From an uncultured Massilia sp. (GTDB taxonomy: Bacteria > Pseudomonadota > Gammaproteobacteria > Burkholderiales > Burkholderiaceae_D), in contig NZ_CAJYEB010000014.1 in assembly GCF_913773735.1 (NCBI RefSeq), positions 124,001-188,000 of the forward strand: a stretch of 64,000 nt of DNA, written 5' to 3'. The notes under the pieces are model-generated. The model was not told the origin of the DNA. It saw only the letters and a list, made by a program, of their open reading frames with translations, and did not search any database. The translations under genes and the position numbers were made by a program. Below, piece by piece: positions 1 through 8,109 of the stretch (positions within the stretch are counted from its first letter, which is position 1; each line of letters opens with the position of its first letter).

Positions 1-1
1 A

Positions 2-1414
2 TCAGGTCATGCGGCTCTTCGCCAGCGGCGGATTGTACGCGAAGTAGCGCTTGATGCCCTTGACGATGGCATCGGCCAGCTGGTTCTGGTAGGCGTCGTC
101 CTTCAGCTTCGCCTCTTCCTCGGGATTCGAGATGAAGGCCGTCTCGACCAGGATCGACGGGATGTCCGGGGCCTTCAGCACGGCGAAGCCGGCCTGCTCG
201 ACCGACCCCTTGTGCAGGCGGTTGATGCCGCCGATCTCGGACAGCACCGCCTTGCCCAGCTTCATGCTGTCGTTGATCTGCGCCGTCGTCGACAGGTCGA
301 ACAGCACGCTGGCGAGTTGCTTGTCGTGGCTGCCCAGGTTGACGCCGCCGATCAGGTCGGCCTTGTTCTGGTCGTCCGCCAGCCAGCGCGCCGCCGTCGA
401 GCTGGCGCCCTTTTCCGACAGCACGAACACCGAGGAACCGCGCGCGGTGGGCTGCACGAAGGCGTCGGCGTGGATCGACACGAACAGGTCGGCCTGCACG
501 TTGCGCGCCTTTTCCACCCGCTTGCCGAGCGGGACGAAGAAGTCGCCGTCGCGGGTCAGCATCACGCGCATGTTCGGCAGGTCTTCGAGCTTGCCCTTCA
601 GGCGCTTGGCGATCGCCAGCACGATGTCCTTCTCGCGCGTGCCGCTGGCGCCGCTGGCGCCCGGGTCCTCGCCGCCGTGGCCGGGGTCGAGCGCGATGGT
701 CACCATGCGCATCACCTTCTGGCCCGGCGCCGCCTTGGCGGGGGCGGCCGGTTGCGGCGTGGTCGGCTGGGCCGGCGCCGGCGTCGGGCCGGCGCGCGCG
801 GCGTCGGCCTCGAGCTTGGCGATCGCGTCCGGGCCGGCCTGGCCGACGCTGCTCTCGCCCGGCTGCGGCTGCGGGGCCGGCGTGGCGGGCGCGGCGCCGC
901 TCCAGTTTTCCTTGGCGATCATGGCCGACAGCGGATCGACCGGATGCAGCGGATACAGGTCGAAGATCAGGCGGTGGCGGTAGCCGGCCACCGGCGCCAG
1001 CGTGAACACCTGCGGCCTGACCGTTTCCTTCAGGTCGAACACGAGGCGCACGACGCCGGGCCGGTTCTGGCCCACGCGCACCTGCTTGATGTAGGGATCG
1101 TTCGATTCGACCTTGGCGACCAGGCTCTTGAGCGTGTCGTTCAGCGCCAGGCCGTCGATGTCGACGACCAGCCGCGGCGGGTCCGGCACCATGAAGTGGG
1201 TGGCCTTGAGTTCGCCGTCGTTTTCCAGCGTGACGCGCGTGTACTCGTCGGCCGGCCAGACGCGCACGGCCATGATCTGGGCGGCGCCGGCCGGCAGCGG
1301 CAGCGCCGACGCGAGCACCGACAGCAGCAAGGTGCCGCCGGCCTTGAGCGCCGTGCGGCGTTGCGGCGAACCGGGAATCAGGGAGTCGGGGGGTAGTGCA
1401 GGCGTTCGAGGCAT
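2..1414 (-). CDS. amiC: N-acetylmuramoyl-L-alanine amidase (AmiC type)
   Basis: Periplasmic zinc amidase that cleaves the amide bond between MurNAc and L-Ala to separate daughter-cell peptidoglycan. The 470 residues show a twin-arginine leader (RRTALK at residues 19-24, then a hydrophobic stretch ending near PAGAA), an AMIN domain (about 46-152), a Pro/Ala-rich linker (about 170-235) and an Amidase_3 domain with the zinc ligands in DPGHGG (H246), TREKD (E261) and SIHAD (H315). Tat export is known for the E. coli AmiA/AmiC homologues. The start overlaps the end of tsaE by 37 bases on the same strand, so the two are probably cotranscribed, an arrangement common in proteobacteria. Confidence 0.95.
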   Translation of the reverse strand: MPRTPALPPDSLIPGSPQRRTALKAGGTLLLSVLASALPLPAGAAQIMAVRVWPADEYTRVTLENDGELKATHFMVPDPPRLVVDIDGLALNDTLKSLVAKVESNDPYIKQVRVGQNRPGVVRLVFDLKETVRPQVFTLAPVAGYRHRLIFDLYPLHPVDPLSAMIAKENWSGAAPATPAPQPQPGESSVGQAGPDAIAKLEADAARAGPTPAPAQPTTPQPAAPAKAAPGQKVMRMVTIALDPGHGGEDPGASGASGTREKDIVLAIAKRLKGKLEDLPNMRVMLTRDGDFFVPLGKRVEKARNVQADLFVSIHADAFVQPTARGSSVFVLSEKGASSTAARWLADDQNKADLIGGVNLGSHDKQLASVLFDLSTTAQINDSMKLGKAVLSEIGGINRLHKGSVEQAGFAVLKAPDIPSILVETAFISNPEEEAKLKDDAYQNQLADAIVKGIKRYFAYNPPLAKSRMT

Positions 1415-1872
1415 AGCAGGCCCAAGTCGGACAACGCCTGCAATTCTACCTCACGGCCGTGACCGCTGACTTCCAGCAAGATTCGCACGTCGGGTGGCGG
1501 CAACACCGGCTCGCCTTTTTCCGGCCATTCGACGATGCAGATGTTGTTGCCGTCGAAGTCTTCGCGAAAGCCCGCGTCGAGGAATTCCTCCGGGCTGGCC
1601 ATGCGGTACAGGTCGTAGTGGATCAGGGTGACGGCACGCCCGTCCAGCGCGATGCGGTACGGCTCGGACAGGGTGTAGGTCGGGCTCTTGACGGCGCCGG
1701 CGTGGCCGGCCGCGTGCAGCAGGGCGCGCGTGAGTGCCGTCTTGCCGGCGCCGAGGTCGCCGTGCAGGTAGATGACGAGGCCCGGCCGCAGGGCGCGCGC
1801 GAGGGCGGCGCCGAGCGCCTGCGTGGCGGATTCGTCGGGAAGAAAGGCGGTCGATCGCTGCATGGGCTGCAT
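1378..1872 (-). CDS. tsaE: tRNA threonylcarbamoyladenosine biosynthesis ATPase TsaE
   Basis: ATPase that works with TsaB and TsaD in the universal t6A modification of ANN-decoding tRNAs in the cytoplasm. The 164-residue protein has the Walker A motif GDLGAGKTAL near residue 38, SPTYTL, HYDLYR and IVEWPEKG, all diagnostic of the family, and is the usual length. Two start codons are close together (ATG at 1872 and at 1863); the longer form begins MQPMQRS. The only other t6A gene visible is tsaD at 23.4 kb. It is divergent from queG with an 81-base gap that must hold both promoters. Confidence 0.95.
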   Translation of the reverse strand: MQPMQRSTAFLPDESATQALGAALARALRPGLVIYLHGDLGAGKTALTRALLHAAGHAGAVKSPTYTLSEPYRIALDGRAVTLIHYDLYRMASPEEFLDAGFREDFDGNNICIVEWPEKGEPVLPPPDVRILLEVSGHGREVELQALSDLGLLCLERLHYPPTP

Positions 1873-1953
1873 GGGGTGGGCTGCTTCGAATAGAATGTCA
1901 TGTTGCGCGCGCCCGGCTTGCGGCCCGGCGCGCGATGTTCTCGTGTCCATGCC

Positions 1954-3063
1954 ATGTCCGTGCCGTCCTCTTCCCCGACCCCGCAACCCGACCTCGACCA
2001 GCTCGTCCAGTCCATCAAGGCCTGGGGACGGGAGCTGGGCTTCGCCGACGTGCGCATCGCCGACATCGACCTGGCGCGCCACGAGGCGGGCCTGCAGGCC
2101 TGGCTGGATGCCGGCCACCATGGCGAGATGGATTATATGGCAAGCCACGGCATGAAGCGCGCCAGGCCGGCCGAACTGGTGCCCGGCACGGTGCGCGTCA
2201 TCAGCGCGCGCATGGACTACCTGCCGCGCGCCACGCCCGCCGACTGGCGCGCGCGCGAACGCCTGCGCCAGGCCGACCCGCAGGCGGCCGTGGTCTCCGT
2301 GTACGCGCGTGGCCGCGACTACCACAAGGTCTTGCGCAACCGCCTGCAGCAGCTGGCCGAGCGCGTGCGCGCCGCCATCGGCGACTACGGCTACCGCGTG
2401 TTCACGGATTCGGCGCCGGTGATGGAATTGCCGCTGGCCGAGAAGGCGGGACTGGGCTGGCGCGGCAAGCACACGCTGCTGCTCAGCCGCGAGGCCGGCT
2501 CCACCTTCTTCATCGGCGAGATCCTGGTCGACCTGCCGCTGCCGGTCGACGCCCCCACCGGCGCCCACTGCGGCCAGTGCACGTCGTGCATCGCGGCCTG
2601 CCCGACCGGCGCCATCCTGGCGCCCGGCCGCCTGGATGCGCGCCGCTGCATTTCCTACCTGACGATCGAGCTGAAGGGCAGCATTCCCGAGGCATTCCGG
2701 CCCCTGATCGGCAACCGCATCTACGGCTGCGACGACTGCCAGCTGGCCTGCCCGTGGAACAAGTTCGCGCAGACGGGCCTGCTGCCCGATTTCGACGAGC
2801 GCAACGGCCTGGGCGAGGCCAGCCTGGTGGCCCTGTTCGGCTGGGAAGAGCAGGAGTTCGACCGCCGCATGGAGGGCAGCCCGATCCGCCGCATCGGCCA
2901 CGAGCGCTGGCTGCGCAACCTGGCGGTGGGCCTGGGCAATGCCGCCGACGGGGCGCGCGGCGACGCGGCCATCGTGGCGGCCCTGCGCGCCCGCGCCGGG
3001 CACCCGTCGGCGCTGGTGCGCGAGCACGTGGCCTGGGCGCTGGCGCGCCACGGCGCCGCCTGA
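1954..3063 (+). CDS. queG: Epoxyqueuosine reductase QueG
   Basis: Cobalamin- and iron-sulfur-dependent enzyme that reduces epoxyqueuosine to queuosine in tRNA, the last step of the Q pathway. The protein is 369 residues from the ATG at 1954; the frame is open from 1900, but that N-terminal extension is Arg/Pro-rich and not conserved in style. The two 4Fe-4S binding clusters are visible as CGQCTSCIAACPTGAI and CDDCQLACPWN, and the N-terminal reductase part has the DSAPVMELPLAEKAG stretch typical of QueG. A short Ala/Arg-rich C-terminal helical region follows. It converges with the DUF3052-like gene, with only 4 bases between stop codons. Confidence 0.95.
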   Translation: MSVPSSSPTPQPDLDQLVQSIKAWGRELGFADVRIADIDLARHEAGLQAWLDAGHHGEMDYMASHGMKRARPAELVPGTVRVISARMDYLPRATPADWRARERLRQADPQAAVVSVYARGRDYHKVLRNRLQQLAERVRAAIGDYGYRVFTDSAPVMELPLAEKAGLGWRGKHTLLLSREAGSTFFIGEILVDLPLPVDAPTGAHCGQCTSCIAACPTGAILAPGRLDARRCISYLTIELKGSIPEAFRPLIGNRIYGCDDCQLACPWNKFAQTGLLPDFDERNGLGEASLVALFGWEEQEFDRRMEGSPIRRIGHERWLRNLAVGLGNAADGARGDAAIVAALRARAGHPSALVREHVAWALARHGAA

Positions 3064-3067
3064 GGGA

Positions 3068-3448
3068 TCAGATCTCGATGCGTTTCATGCGCAGGGCGGA
3101 CCAGTCGCCGTCGATCGAGATGATCGCCACGGTGGTGATGCCGTTGTCCTTGGCGTAGGCAGCGATCGAATCGCGGTTGATGTCGGTGGCCTTGGACGCC
3201 GTCTGCTTCAGGTAGGCGACCCACAGCGAGCCCTTGTCGCCCATGCGCTCCTTGGCGACCGGGAAATATTGTTCGAGTTCCTTCTGGTTCATCGCAAACA
3301 GCAGCACGACGTCGTTCCGGTCCTGCGCATTGGCGGTCAGTGGCGCGGGCATCTGGGCCACCATGCCGGGATGGACGCTGCCGTTCAGGATCAGCATCGA
3401 CTTCGCGGTCCTCAGGAACATCTTGTCTGCAATCGTTTTTTCGCTCAT
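3068..3448 (-). CDS. DUF3052-like small protein
   Basis: A 126-residue soluble protein of unknown biochemical function. The block DVVLLFAMNQKELEQYF, then GSLWVAYLKQ, then ATDINRD and a final DWSALRMKR matches the order seen in DUF3052 proteins (LLFV..., LWVAWPK, TDL, WSGLKF), so it is assigned there by pattern memory only. An AGGGA element lies upstream of the ATG at 3448. No signal peptide or membrane segment. It stands alone between convergent queG and the dct regulators; the 212 bases upstream hold only a hairpin repeat. Confidence 0.6.
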   Translation of the reverse strand: MSEKTIADKMFLRTAKSMLILNGSVHPGMVAQMPAPLTANAQDRNDVVLLFAMNQKELEQYFPVAKERMGDKGSLWVAYLKQTASKATDINRDSIAAYAKDNGITTVAIISIDGDWSALRMKRIEI

Positions 3449-3571
3449 CTGGATTCCCTAAAGAATTGTTCGACGTGGCCAGGTCGATCACGGCTGGCTC
3501 AGGTCGATTCTACAAGCGAATGGGGGAAAGGCAGGGCACGGGTGGGGCCTGGCGGGAACCTTTCCGCGCAG

Positions 3572-3592
3572 GGTGGGCACCCCGTGCCCACC
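3572..3592. repeat. Perfect 9-bp hairpin, GGTGSGCAC family
   Basis: GGTGGGCAC, a three-base CCC loop and GTGCCCACC form a perfect stem in the gap between dctR and the DUF3052-like gene. The same architecture with one base pair swapped occurs at 45750-45770. No U tract follows, so it is a structured repeat rather than a clear terminator. Confidence 0.6.
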
Positions 3593-3660
3593 AGAAGGTT
3601 ACGAGACGCAAGCGCCCGGTAGGCATGTTTCATCCGAGGCCCCGGCCTCGCATGCCGACC

Positions 3661-4263
3661 CTACTTCAATAACCCGGCCAGCTCGACCGCGGTCTTGACC
3701 TGCATCTTGTCGAAGATGTGCGCCCGGTGCACTTCGACGGTGCGCATGCTGATGCCGAGCTTGTCGGCGACCACCTTGTTCATATTGCCAGCAAGAATCA
3801 GGTCGAGCACTTCGCGCTCGCGCGCCGACAGCGTGGCCAGGCGCGCGCGCACGGCGCCGGCGGCGGCGGCCTGGCGCGACGCGCCCAGGGCCTCGTCGAC
3901 GCGGTCCATCAGCTGGTTGTCGTTGAAGGGTTTTTCGAAGAAGTCGAAGGCGCCGCGCTTGAGCGAGTCGACGGCCATCGGCACGTCGCCGTGGCCGGTC
4001 AGGAAGATCACCGGCAGGCGCGCCAGCAGGCCGCGCGCCACCAGCTGGTCGAACACGGCGATGCCGTTCATGCCGGGCATGCGCACGTCCAGCAGCACGC
4101 ATTCGCCGTGCGGATCGGGCGCGTCGGCATCCGTCGCCGGCGCGCCGATGGCGTCGAGGAAGGCCTGGCCCCCCGCATAGCCACGCGCCTGCAGGCCGCG
4201 CGACTGCGCCAGCCATTCGAGGGCGTCGCGGATGACGTCTTCGTCGTCGACGATGTGCAGCAT
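3661..4263 (-). CDS. dctR: FixJ/NarL-type response regulator, DctR-like
   Basis: Two-component response regulator of 200 residues. The receiver domain (1-125) has the acidic pair DDED near the N-terminus, the phosphoacceptor Asp in LLDVRMPGMNG, Thr in LTGHGD and Lys in FFEKPF. A LuxR-type helix-turn-helix follows (LSAREREVLDLILAGNMNKV... MRTVEVHRAHIFDKM). AGGAG lies 8 bases before the ATG. It sits 73 bases downstream of the DctS-like kinase and next to a TRAP transporter, so dicarboxylate-type control of dctPQM is the inferred role. The exact ligand cannot be read from sequence. Confidence 0.85.
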   Translation of the reverse strand: MLHIVDDEDVIRDALEWLAQSRGLQARGYAGGQAFLDAIGAPATDADAPDPHGECVLLDVRMPGMNGIAVFDQLVARGLLARLPVIFLTGHGDVPMAVDSLKRGAFDFFEKPFNDNQLMDRVDEALGASRQAAAAGAVRARLATLSAREREVLDLILAGNMNKVVADKLGISMRTVEVHRAHIFDKMQVKTAVELAGLLK

Positions 4264-4336
4264 GCGGGTCTCCTGGGTATGCCTGTTTTTGCGCCGTATT
4301 TTAGCCCACGCGCCGCCCTTGCGCAGTCCGGCGGGG

Positions 4337-6343
4337 TCAGGCGGCGTCGGCCTGTTGCGCCTGCGCTTCCTGCAGCGTGAAGGTGAACACGGTGCCGCCG
4401 CCCGGATTGTCGGCGTGGGTCAGCGTCCCGCCGTGGAATTCGATCGCCGTGCGGCAGATCGACAGGCCCATGCCCATGCCCTCGGCCTTGGTCGAGAAGA
4501 ACGGCGAGAACAGGCGCTCGGCCACCTCGGGCGGGATGCCGTGGCCGTTGTCGGTCACCGAGACCGCCACCCGGCCCTGCTCGGCGGCGGCCGAGATGCG
4601 CAGCACGCGCCGTTCCGGGTCGATGCCCTGCATGGCTTCGATGCCGTTGCGCGTCAGGTTCAGCAGCACCTGCTCCAGCAGCAGGCGGTCGGCCAGCACC
4701 GGCGGCAGCGGCGCCGGCACGTCGACCTGCAGCGTGACGTAGCTCTGGCGCGCCTGCAGCTCGACCAGCGCGCGGATGCCGTCGATCACCTGCGGGATCG
4801 ACACGCGCTCGCGGCGCGGCTCGCGCTTCTTGACGAATTCGTGCACGCTGCGGATGATCTGGCCGGCCCGGCGCGCCTGGGTGTTGGCCTGCTCCAGCGC
4901 GCGCCGCAGCATGCCGGTGTCGGGCGCCGCATCGCCGGTGCCGTTCGCGTCGCCGGCGCGCGCCAGCACGTTCAGGGCGCCGGCCGTGTAGCTGGAGATC
5001 GCCGCCAGCGGCTGGTTCAGCTCGTGCGCCAGCATCGACGAGATCTCGCCCATCGTGGCCAGGCGCGCGCTGGTCTCGAGCTTTTCCTGCTGCTGGCGCG
5101 CCAGCTCCTCGGCGCGCTTGCGGTCGGTGATGTCGAGCATGGAGCTCATCCAGCCCGTGTGGCGGCCGGCGCTGTCGACCAGCGGCGCCTCGAACACCAG
5201 CACCGGCACGCGCTCGCCGTCCGGGCGCTGGAACACGGTCTCGAACTGCGGCACCGCCTCGCCGGCCAGCACCTTCTTGAAACGGTATTCGTAGTCGGCC
5301 ATCGCCTCCGGCGCCCAGTAGGGCATCGGCGGCTTCTTGCCGATCAGTTCCTCGGCCGGCAGCCCCACCATGCGGCAGAACGCCGGGTTGACGTAGGTGA
5401 CGCGGCCCTCGAGGTCGCGCGCGCGCAGGCCGGTCAGCAGCGAATTCTCCATCGCGGTGCGGAAGGCCATCTGCTGGCGCAGCGCGTTCTCGGCGGCGAT
5501 GGTGCGCGCGATGTGGCGCCACAGCGCGGCCAGCGACAGCACCAGGCCCAGGGCCAGGACGATGACGGAGCCCACCAGCAGGTTGGGCAGCAGCCGGGGC
5601 GCGCCCTTGACGCTGTCGGTGGCCAGCACGATCGAGGCGCCGGGCAGGTCGAGCGCGCGCTTGTGCGTGTAGACGCCGCGCCCGGGGCCGCCGGCGGCGC
5701 GGCGCGCCACCACGCGGTCGTCGCGGTCGAGCAGGGACAGCGCATTGTCCTGGGCGAACCACCAGGGCACGTTCTCGTCGAGCAGCACCTGCAGGTTGTA
5801 GGTGGCCACCAGGCTGCCGGCGTAGGTGCGGCCGTGGTACAGCGGCAGGTGGAAGTCGACCAGGCCGTGCATCAGGCCGGTGGCGCCGTAGGGATCGCTG
5901 TAGCGGCCCGTGCGCGTGGTGCGCGACATCGCCGCCGCCTCGCGCGAGGATTGCGTGAGGCCGGCGGCGGGCAGGTCCATGCCGCGCATCGCGCGCACCC
6001 TGCCGTCGGCGTCGAGCCAGACCACGCGCAGCACCTCGTGGCCGGTCTTGAGCATCTGCGCCAGCCGGGTCTGCAGCACGTCCGGCGGCGGCGCCGTCAG
6101 CGCCAGGTCGGCGCCCAGCGTGGCCAGCGCTTCCTCGCTGCGCGCCAGTTCGAAGCGCAGCGTCTGCTCGACCCACAGCGTGTCGGCGATCAGCTGTTCC
6201 TGGCGCTCGTTGCTTTCCATCTGGCGCGCCTGCCAGGGCAGCCACAGCAGCACAAGCAGGAACAGCAGCACCAGCAGCACGGGCACCAGCCAGCGCCACG
6301 GGCCTTCGGGAATCGGACGGGGAATCGAAAATGGACTTTTCAT
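4337..6343 (-). CDS. dctS: Sensor histidine kinase, DctS-like
   Basis: Membrane histidine kinase of 668 residues. A first transmembrane helix (about 19-36) is followed by a periplasmic sensor region of about 230 residues, a second helix (LLVGSVIVLALGLVLSLAAL), a PAS domain (LEGRVTYVNPAFCRMVG to MLDITDRKRAEE), a HisKA motif MLAHELNQPLAA with the phospho-His, and an HATPase domain with N box (LNLTRNGIEAMQG), DNGHGIPPE and GMGMGLSI. This architecture is that of DctS/DctB kinases. It is transcribed away from dctP; a perfect palindrome lies in the shared upstream region. Confidence 0.88.
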   Translation of the reverse strand: MKSPFSIPRPIPEGPWRWLVPVLLVLLFLLVLLWLPWQARQMESNERQEQLIADTLWVEQTLRFELARSEEALATLGADLALTAPPPDVLQTRLAQMLKTGHEVLRVVWLDADGRVRAMRGMDLPAAGLTQSSREAAAMSRTTRTGRYSDPYGATGLMHGLVDFHLPLYHGRTYAGSLVATYNLQVLLDENVPWWFAQDNALSLLDRDDRVVARRAAGGPGRGVYTHKRALDLPGASIVLATDSVKGAPRLLPNLLVGSVIVLALGLVLSLAALWRHIARTIAAENALRQQMAFRTAMENSLLTGLRARDLEGRVTYVNPAFCRMVGLPAEELIGKKPPMPYWAPEAMADYEYRFKKVLAGEAVPQFETVFQRPDGERVPVLVFEAPLVDSAGRHTGWMSSMLDITDRKRAEELARQQQEKLETSARLATMGEISSMLAHELNQPLAAISSYTAGALNVLARAGDANGTGDAAPDTGMLRRALEQANTQARRAGQIIRSVHEFVKKREPRRERVSIPQVIDGIRALVELQARQSYVTLQVDVPAPLPPVLADRLLLEQVLLNLTRNGIEAMQGIDPERRVLRISAAAEQGRVAVSVTDNGHGIPPEVAERLFSPFFSTKAEGMGMGLSICRTAIEFHGGTLTHADNPGGGTVFTFTLQEAQAQQADAA

Positions 6344-6376
6344 GCGAGCAACGTGATACTTTTATCGTTGTGCCGG

Positions 6377-6398
6377 CTATTGTGGTTATCCACAATAG
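6377..6398. promoter_or_regulatory. Perfect 9-4-9 palindrome between dctS and dctP
   Basis: CTATTGTGG, TTAT spacer and CCACAATAG form a perfect inverted repeat midway between the divergent starts of dctS and dctP. A second, degenerate ATTGTCAAT element lies about 25 bases downstream (6423-6431). Location and symmetry fit a regulator-binding site, DctR being the obvious candidate; this is inference. Confidence 0.6.
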
Positions 6399-6465
6399 AA
6401 ATCATCGGCAGACCGTTTGATTATTGTCAATACAACATAAATTAATTCCACCGGAGGAGACAATC

Positions 6466-7470
6466 ATGAAATTCAAGGCCATCGCGCTCGCGTTCGCCAC
6501 CGTCGCAACCATGGGCATGCATGCCGGCGCCTGGGCCCAGGCCCCGATCGTCATCAAGTTCAGCCACGTCGTGGCGACCGACACCCCGAAGGGCCAGGCC
6601 GCCGAACGCTTCAAGGAACTGGCGGAAAAGCTGACCAAGGGCCGGGTGAAGGTGGAAGTCTACCCGAACAGCCAGCTGTACAAGGACAAGGAAGAACTGG
6701 AAGCCCTGCAGCTGGGCGCGGTGCAGATGCTGGCGCCGTCGCTGGCCAAGTTCGGCCCGCTGGGCGTGAAGGAATTCGAGGCGTTCGACCTGCCGTACAT
6801 CTTCCCGACCAAGGCCGCGCTGTACGCCGTGACCGAAGGCCCGATCGGCAAGGGCCTGCTGCAGAAGCTGGAGTCGAAGGGCATCACCGGCCTGGCCTAC
6901 TGGGACAACGGCTTCAAGGTCATGTCGGCCAACAAGCCGCTGCAGGTGCCGGCCGACTTCCGCGGCCTCAAGATGCGCATCCAGAGCTCCAAGGTGCTCG
7001 ACGCGCAGATGCGCGCCCTCGGCGCCAACCCGCAGGTGCTGGCGTTCTCCGAGGTCTACCAGGCGCTGCAGACCGGCGTGGTGGACGGCACCGAGAATCC
7101 GCCGTCGAACATGTACACCCAGAAGATGCATGAGGTGCAGAAGCACGTGACCGTGTCGAACCACGGCTACCTGGGCTATGCCGTCATCGTCAACAAGAAG
7201 TTCTGGGACGGCCTGCCGGCCGACGTGCGCGGCCAGCTGGAGCAGGCCATGCGCGACGCCACCACCTACGAGAAGGCCATCGCCCAGCGCGACAACGACC
7301 TGGCGCTGGAAGCGATCCGCAAGGCCGGCAAGACCACCATCTACACCCTGACCCCGCAGCAGCAGGCCGAATGGCGCAAGGCGCTGCAGCCGGTCCAGAA
7401 GCAGATGGAAGGCCGCATCGGCAAGGACCTGATCGACGCGATCAACAAGACCACCGCCGCCATCCGCTAA
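6466..7470 (+). CDS. dctP: TRAP transporter periplasmic solute-binding protein DctP
   Basis: Extracytoplasmic substrate-binding subunit of a tripartite ATP-independent transporter; it captures C4-dicarboxylates or related carboxylates in the periplasm and delivers them to DctQM. The 334 residues start with a Sec signal peptide ending at GAWAQA, then IVIKFSHVVATDTPKG. The conserved Arg that binds the carboxylate lies in FRGLKMRIQ, and GTENPPSN is typical of the family. The start at 6466 is fixed by GGAGGAG 6 bases upstream. First gene of dctPQM, followed by dctQ after 72 bases. Confidence 0.95.
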   Translation: MKFKAIALAFATVATMGMHAGAWAQAPIVIKFSHVVATDTPKGQAAERFKELAEKLTKGRVKVEVYPNSQLYKDKEELEALQLGAVQMLAPSLAKFGPLGVKEFEAFDLPYIFPTKAALYAVTEGPIGKGLLQKLESKGITGLAYWDNGFKVMSANKPLQVPADFRGLKMRIQSSKVLDAQMRALGANPQVLAFSEVYQALQTGVVDGTENPPSNMYTQKMHEVQKHVTVSNHGYLGYAVIVNKKFWDGLPADVRGQLEQAMRDATTYEKAIAQRDNDLALEAIRKAGKTTIYTLTPQQQAEWRKALQPVQKQMEGRIGKDLIDAINKTTAAIR

Positions 7471-7542
7471 CCCGACCAGCCGGCACGCCGGCGCGGCCGC
7501 GTCCCCACGGACACGGCCCCGCCGGCGCACGCCCCTACGCCC

Positions 7543-8109
7543 ATGAAAATCCTCGATCGCCTGGAAGAGTGGATCATCGCCAGCCTGATGGCCGGCGCCA
7601 CCTTCGTCATCTTCATCGCGGTGGTACACCGCTACCTGTCCGGCCTGCCGATCCCGGCCCTGCAGGACTGGCTCATCACCCTCAACACCAGCTGGGCCCA
7701 GGAACTGTGCATCTACATGTTCGTCTGGATGGCCAAGTTCGGCGCCGCCTACGGCGTGCGCACCGGCATCCACGTCGGCGTCGACGTCCTGATCAACCGC
7801 CTGTCGGACCGCTGGCGCGACAAGTTCATCGTGTTCGGCCTGCTGGCCGGCGCGCTGTTCACCGGCATCGTCGGCACGCTGGGCGCGAACTTCGTGCTGC
7901 ACATGGCCGGCACCGACCAGACCTCGGCCGACCTGGAAGTGCCGATGTGGATCGTCTACCTGGCCGTGCCGCTCGGTTCCTACCTGATGTGCTTCCGCTT
8001 CCTGCAGGTGGCCTGGCACTTCGTGCGCACCGGCGAGCTGCCGCGCCATGACCATTCCTTCGTGGAAGGGCTGGAAGACGAGATCAAGGAAGCGCGGGGT
8101 GCCGCATGA
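7543..8109 (+). CDS. dctQ: TRAP transporter small membrane subunit DctQ
   Basis: Four-helix integral membrane subunit (188 residues) linking the binding protein to the DctM permease. Hydrophobic segments are visible near residues 13-33, 52-70, 90-112 and 133-155; WAQELCIYMFVWMAKFGAAY is the family signature around helix 2. Its stop overlaps the dctM start by 4 bases (ATGA), giving translational coupling. There is no strong Shine-Dalgarno before the ATG. Confidence 0.93.
   Translation: MKILDRLEEWIIASLMAGATFVIFIAVVHRYLSGLPIPALQDWLITLNTSWAQELCIYMFVWMAKFGAAYGVRTGIHVGVDVLINRLSDRWRDKFIVFGLLAGALFTGIVGTLGANFVLHMAGTDQTSADLEVPMWIVYLAVPLGSYLMCFRFLQVAWHFVRTGELPRHDHSFVEGLEDEIKEARGAA

Noticed and set aside
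1413..3051. Long minus-strand frame extending tsaE to more than 550 codons
   Set aside because: Everything upstream of 1872 is the antisense shadow of queG; the composition is Arg/Ala/Gly-rich and no motif is present.
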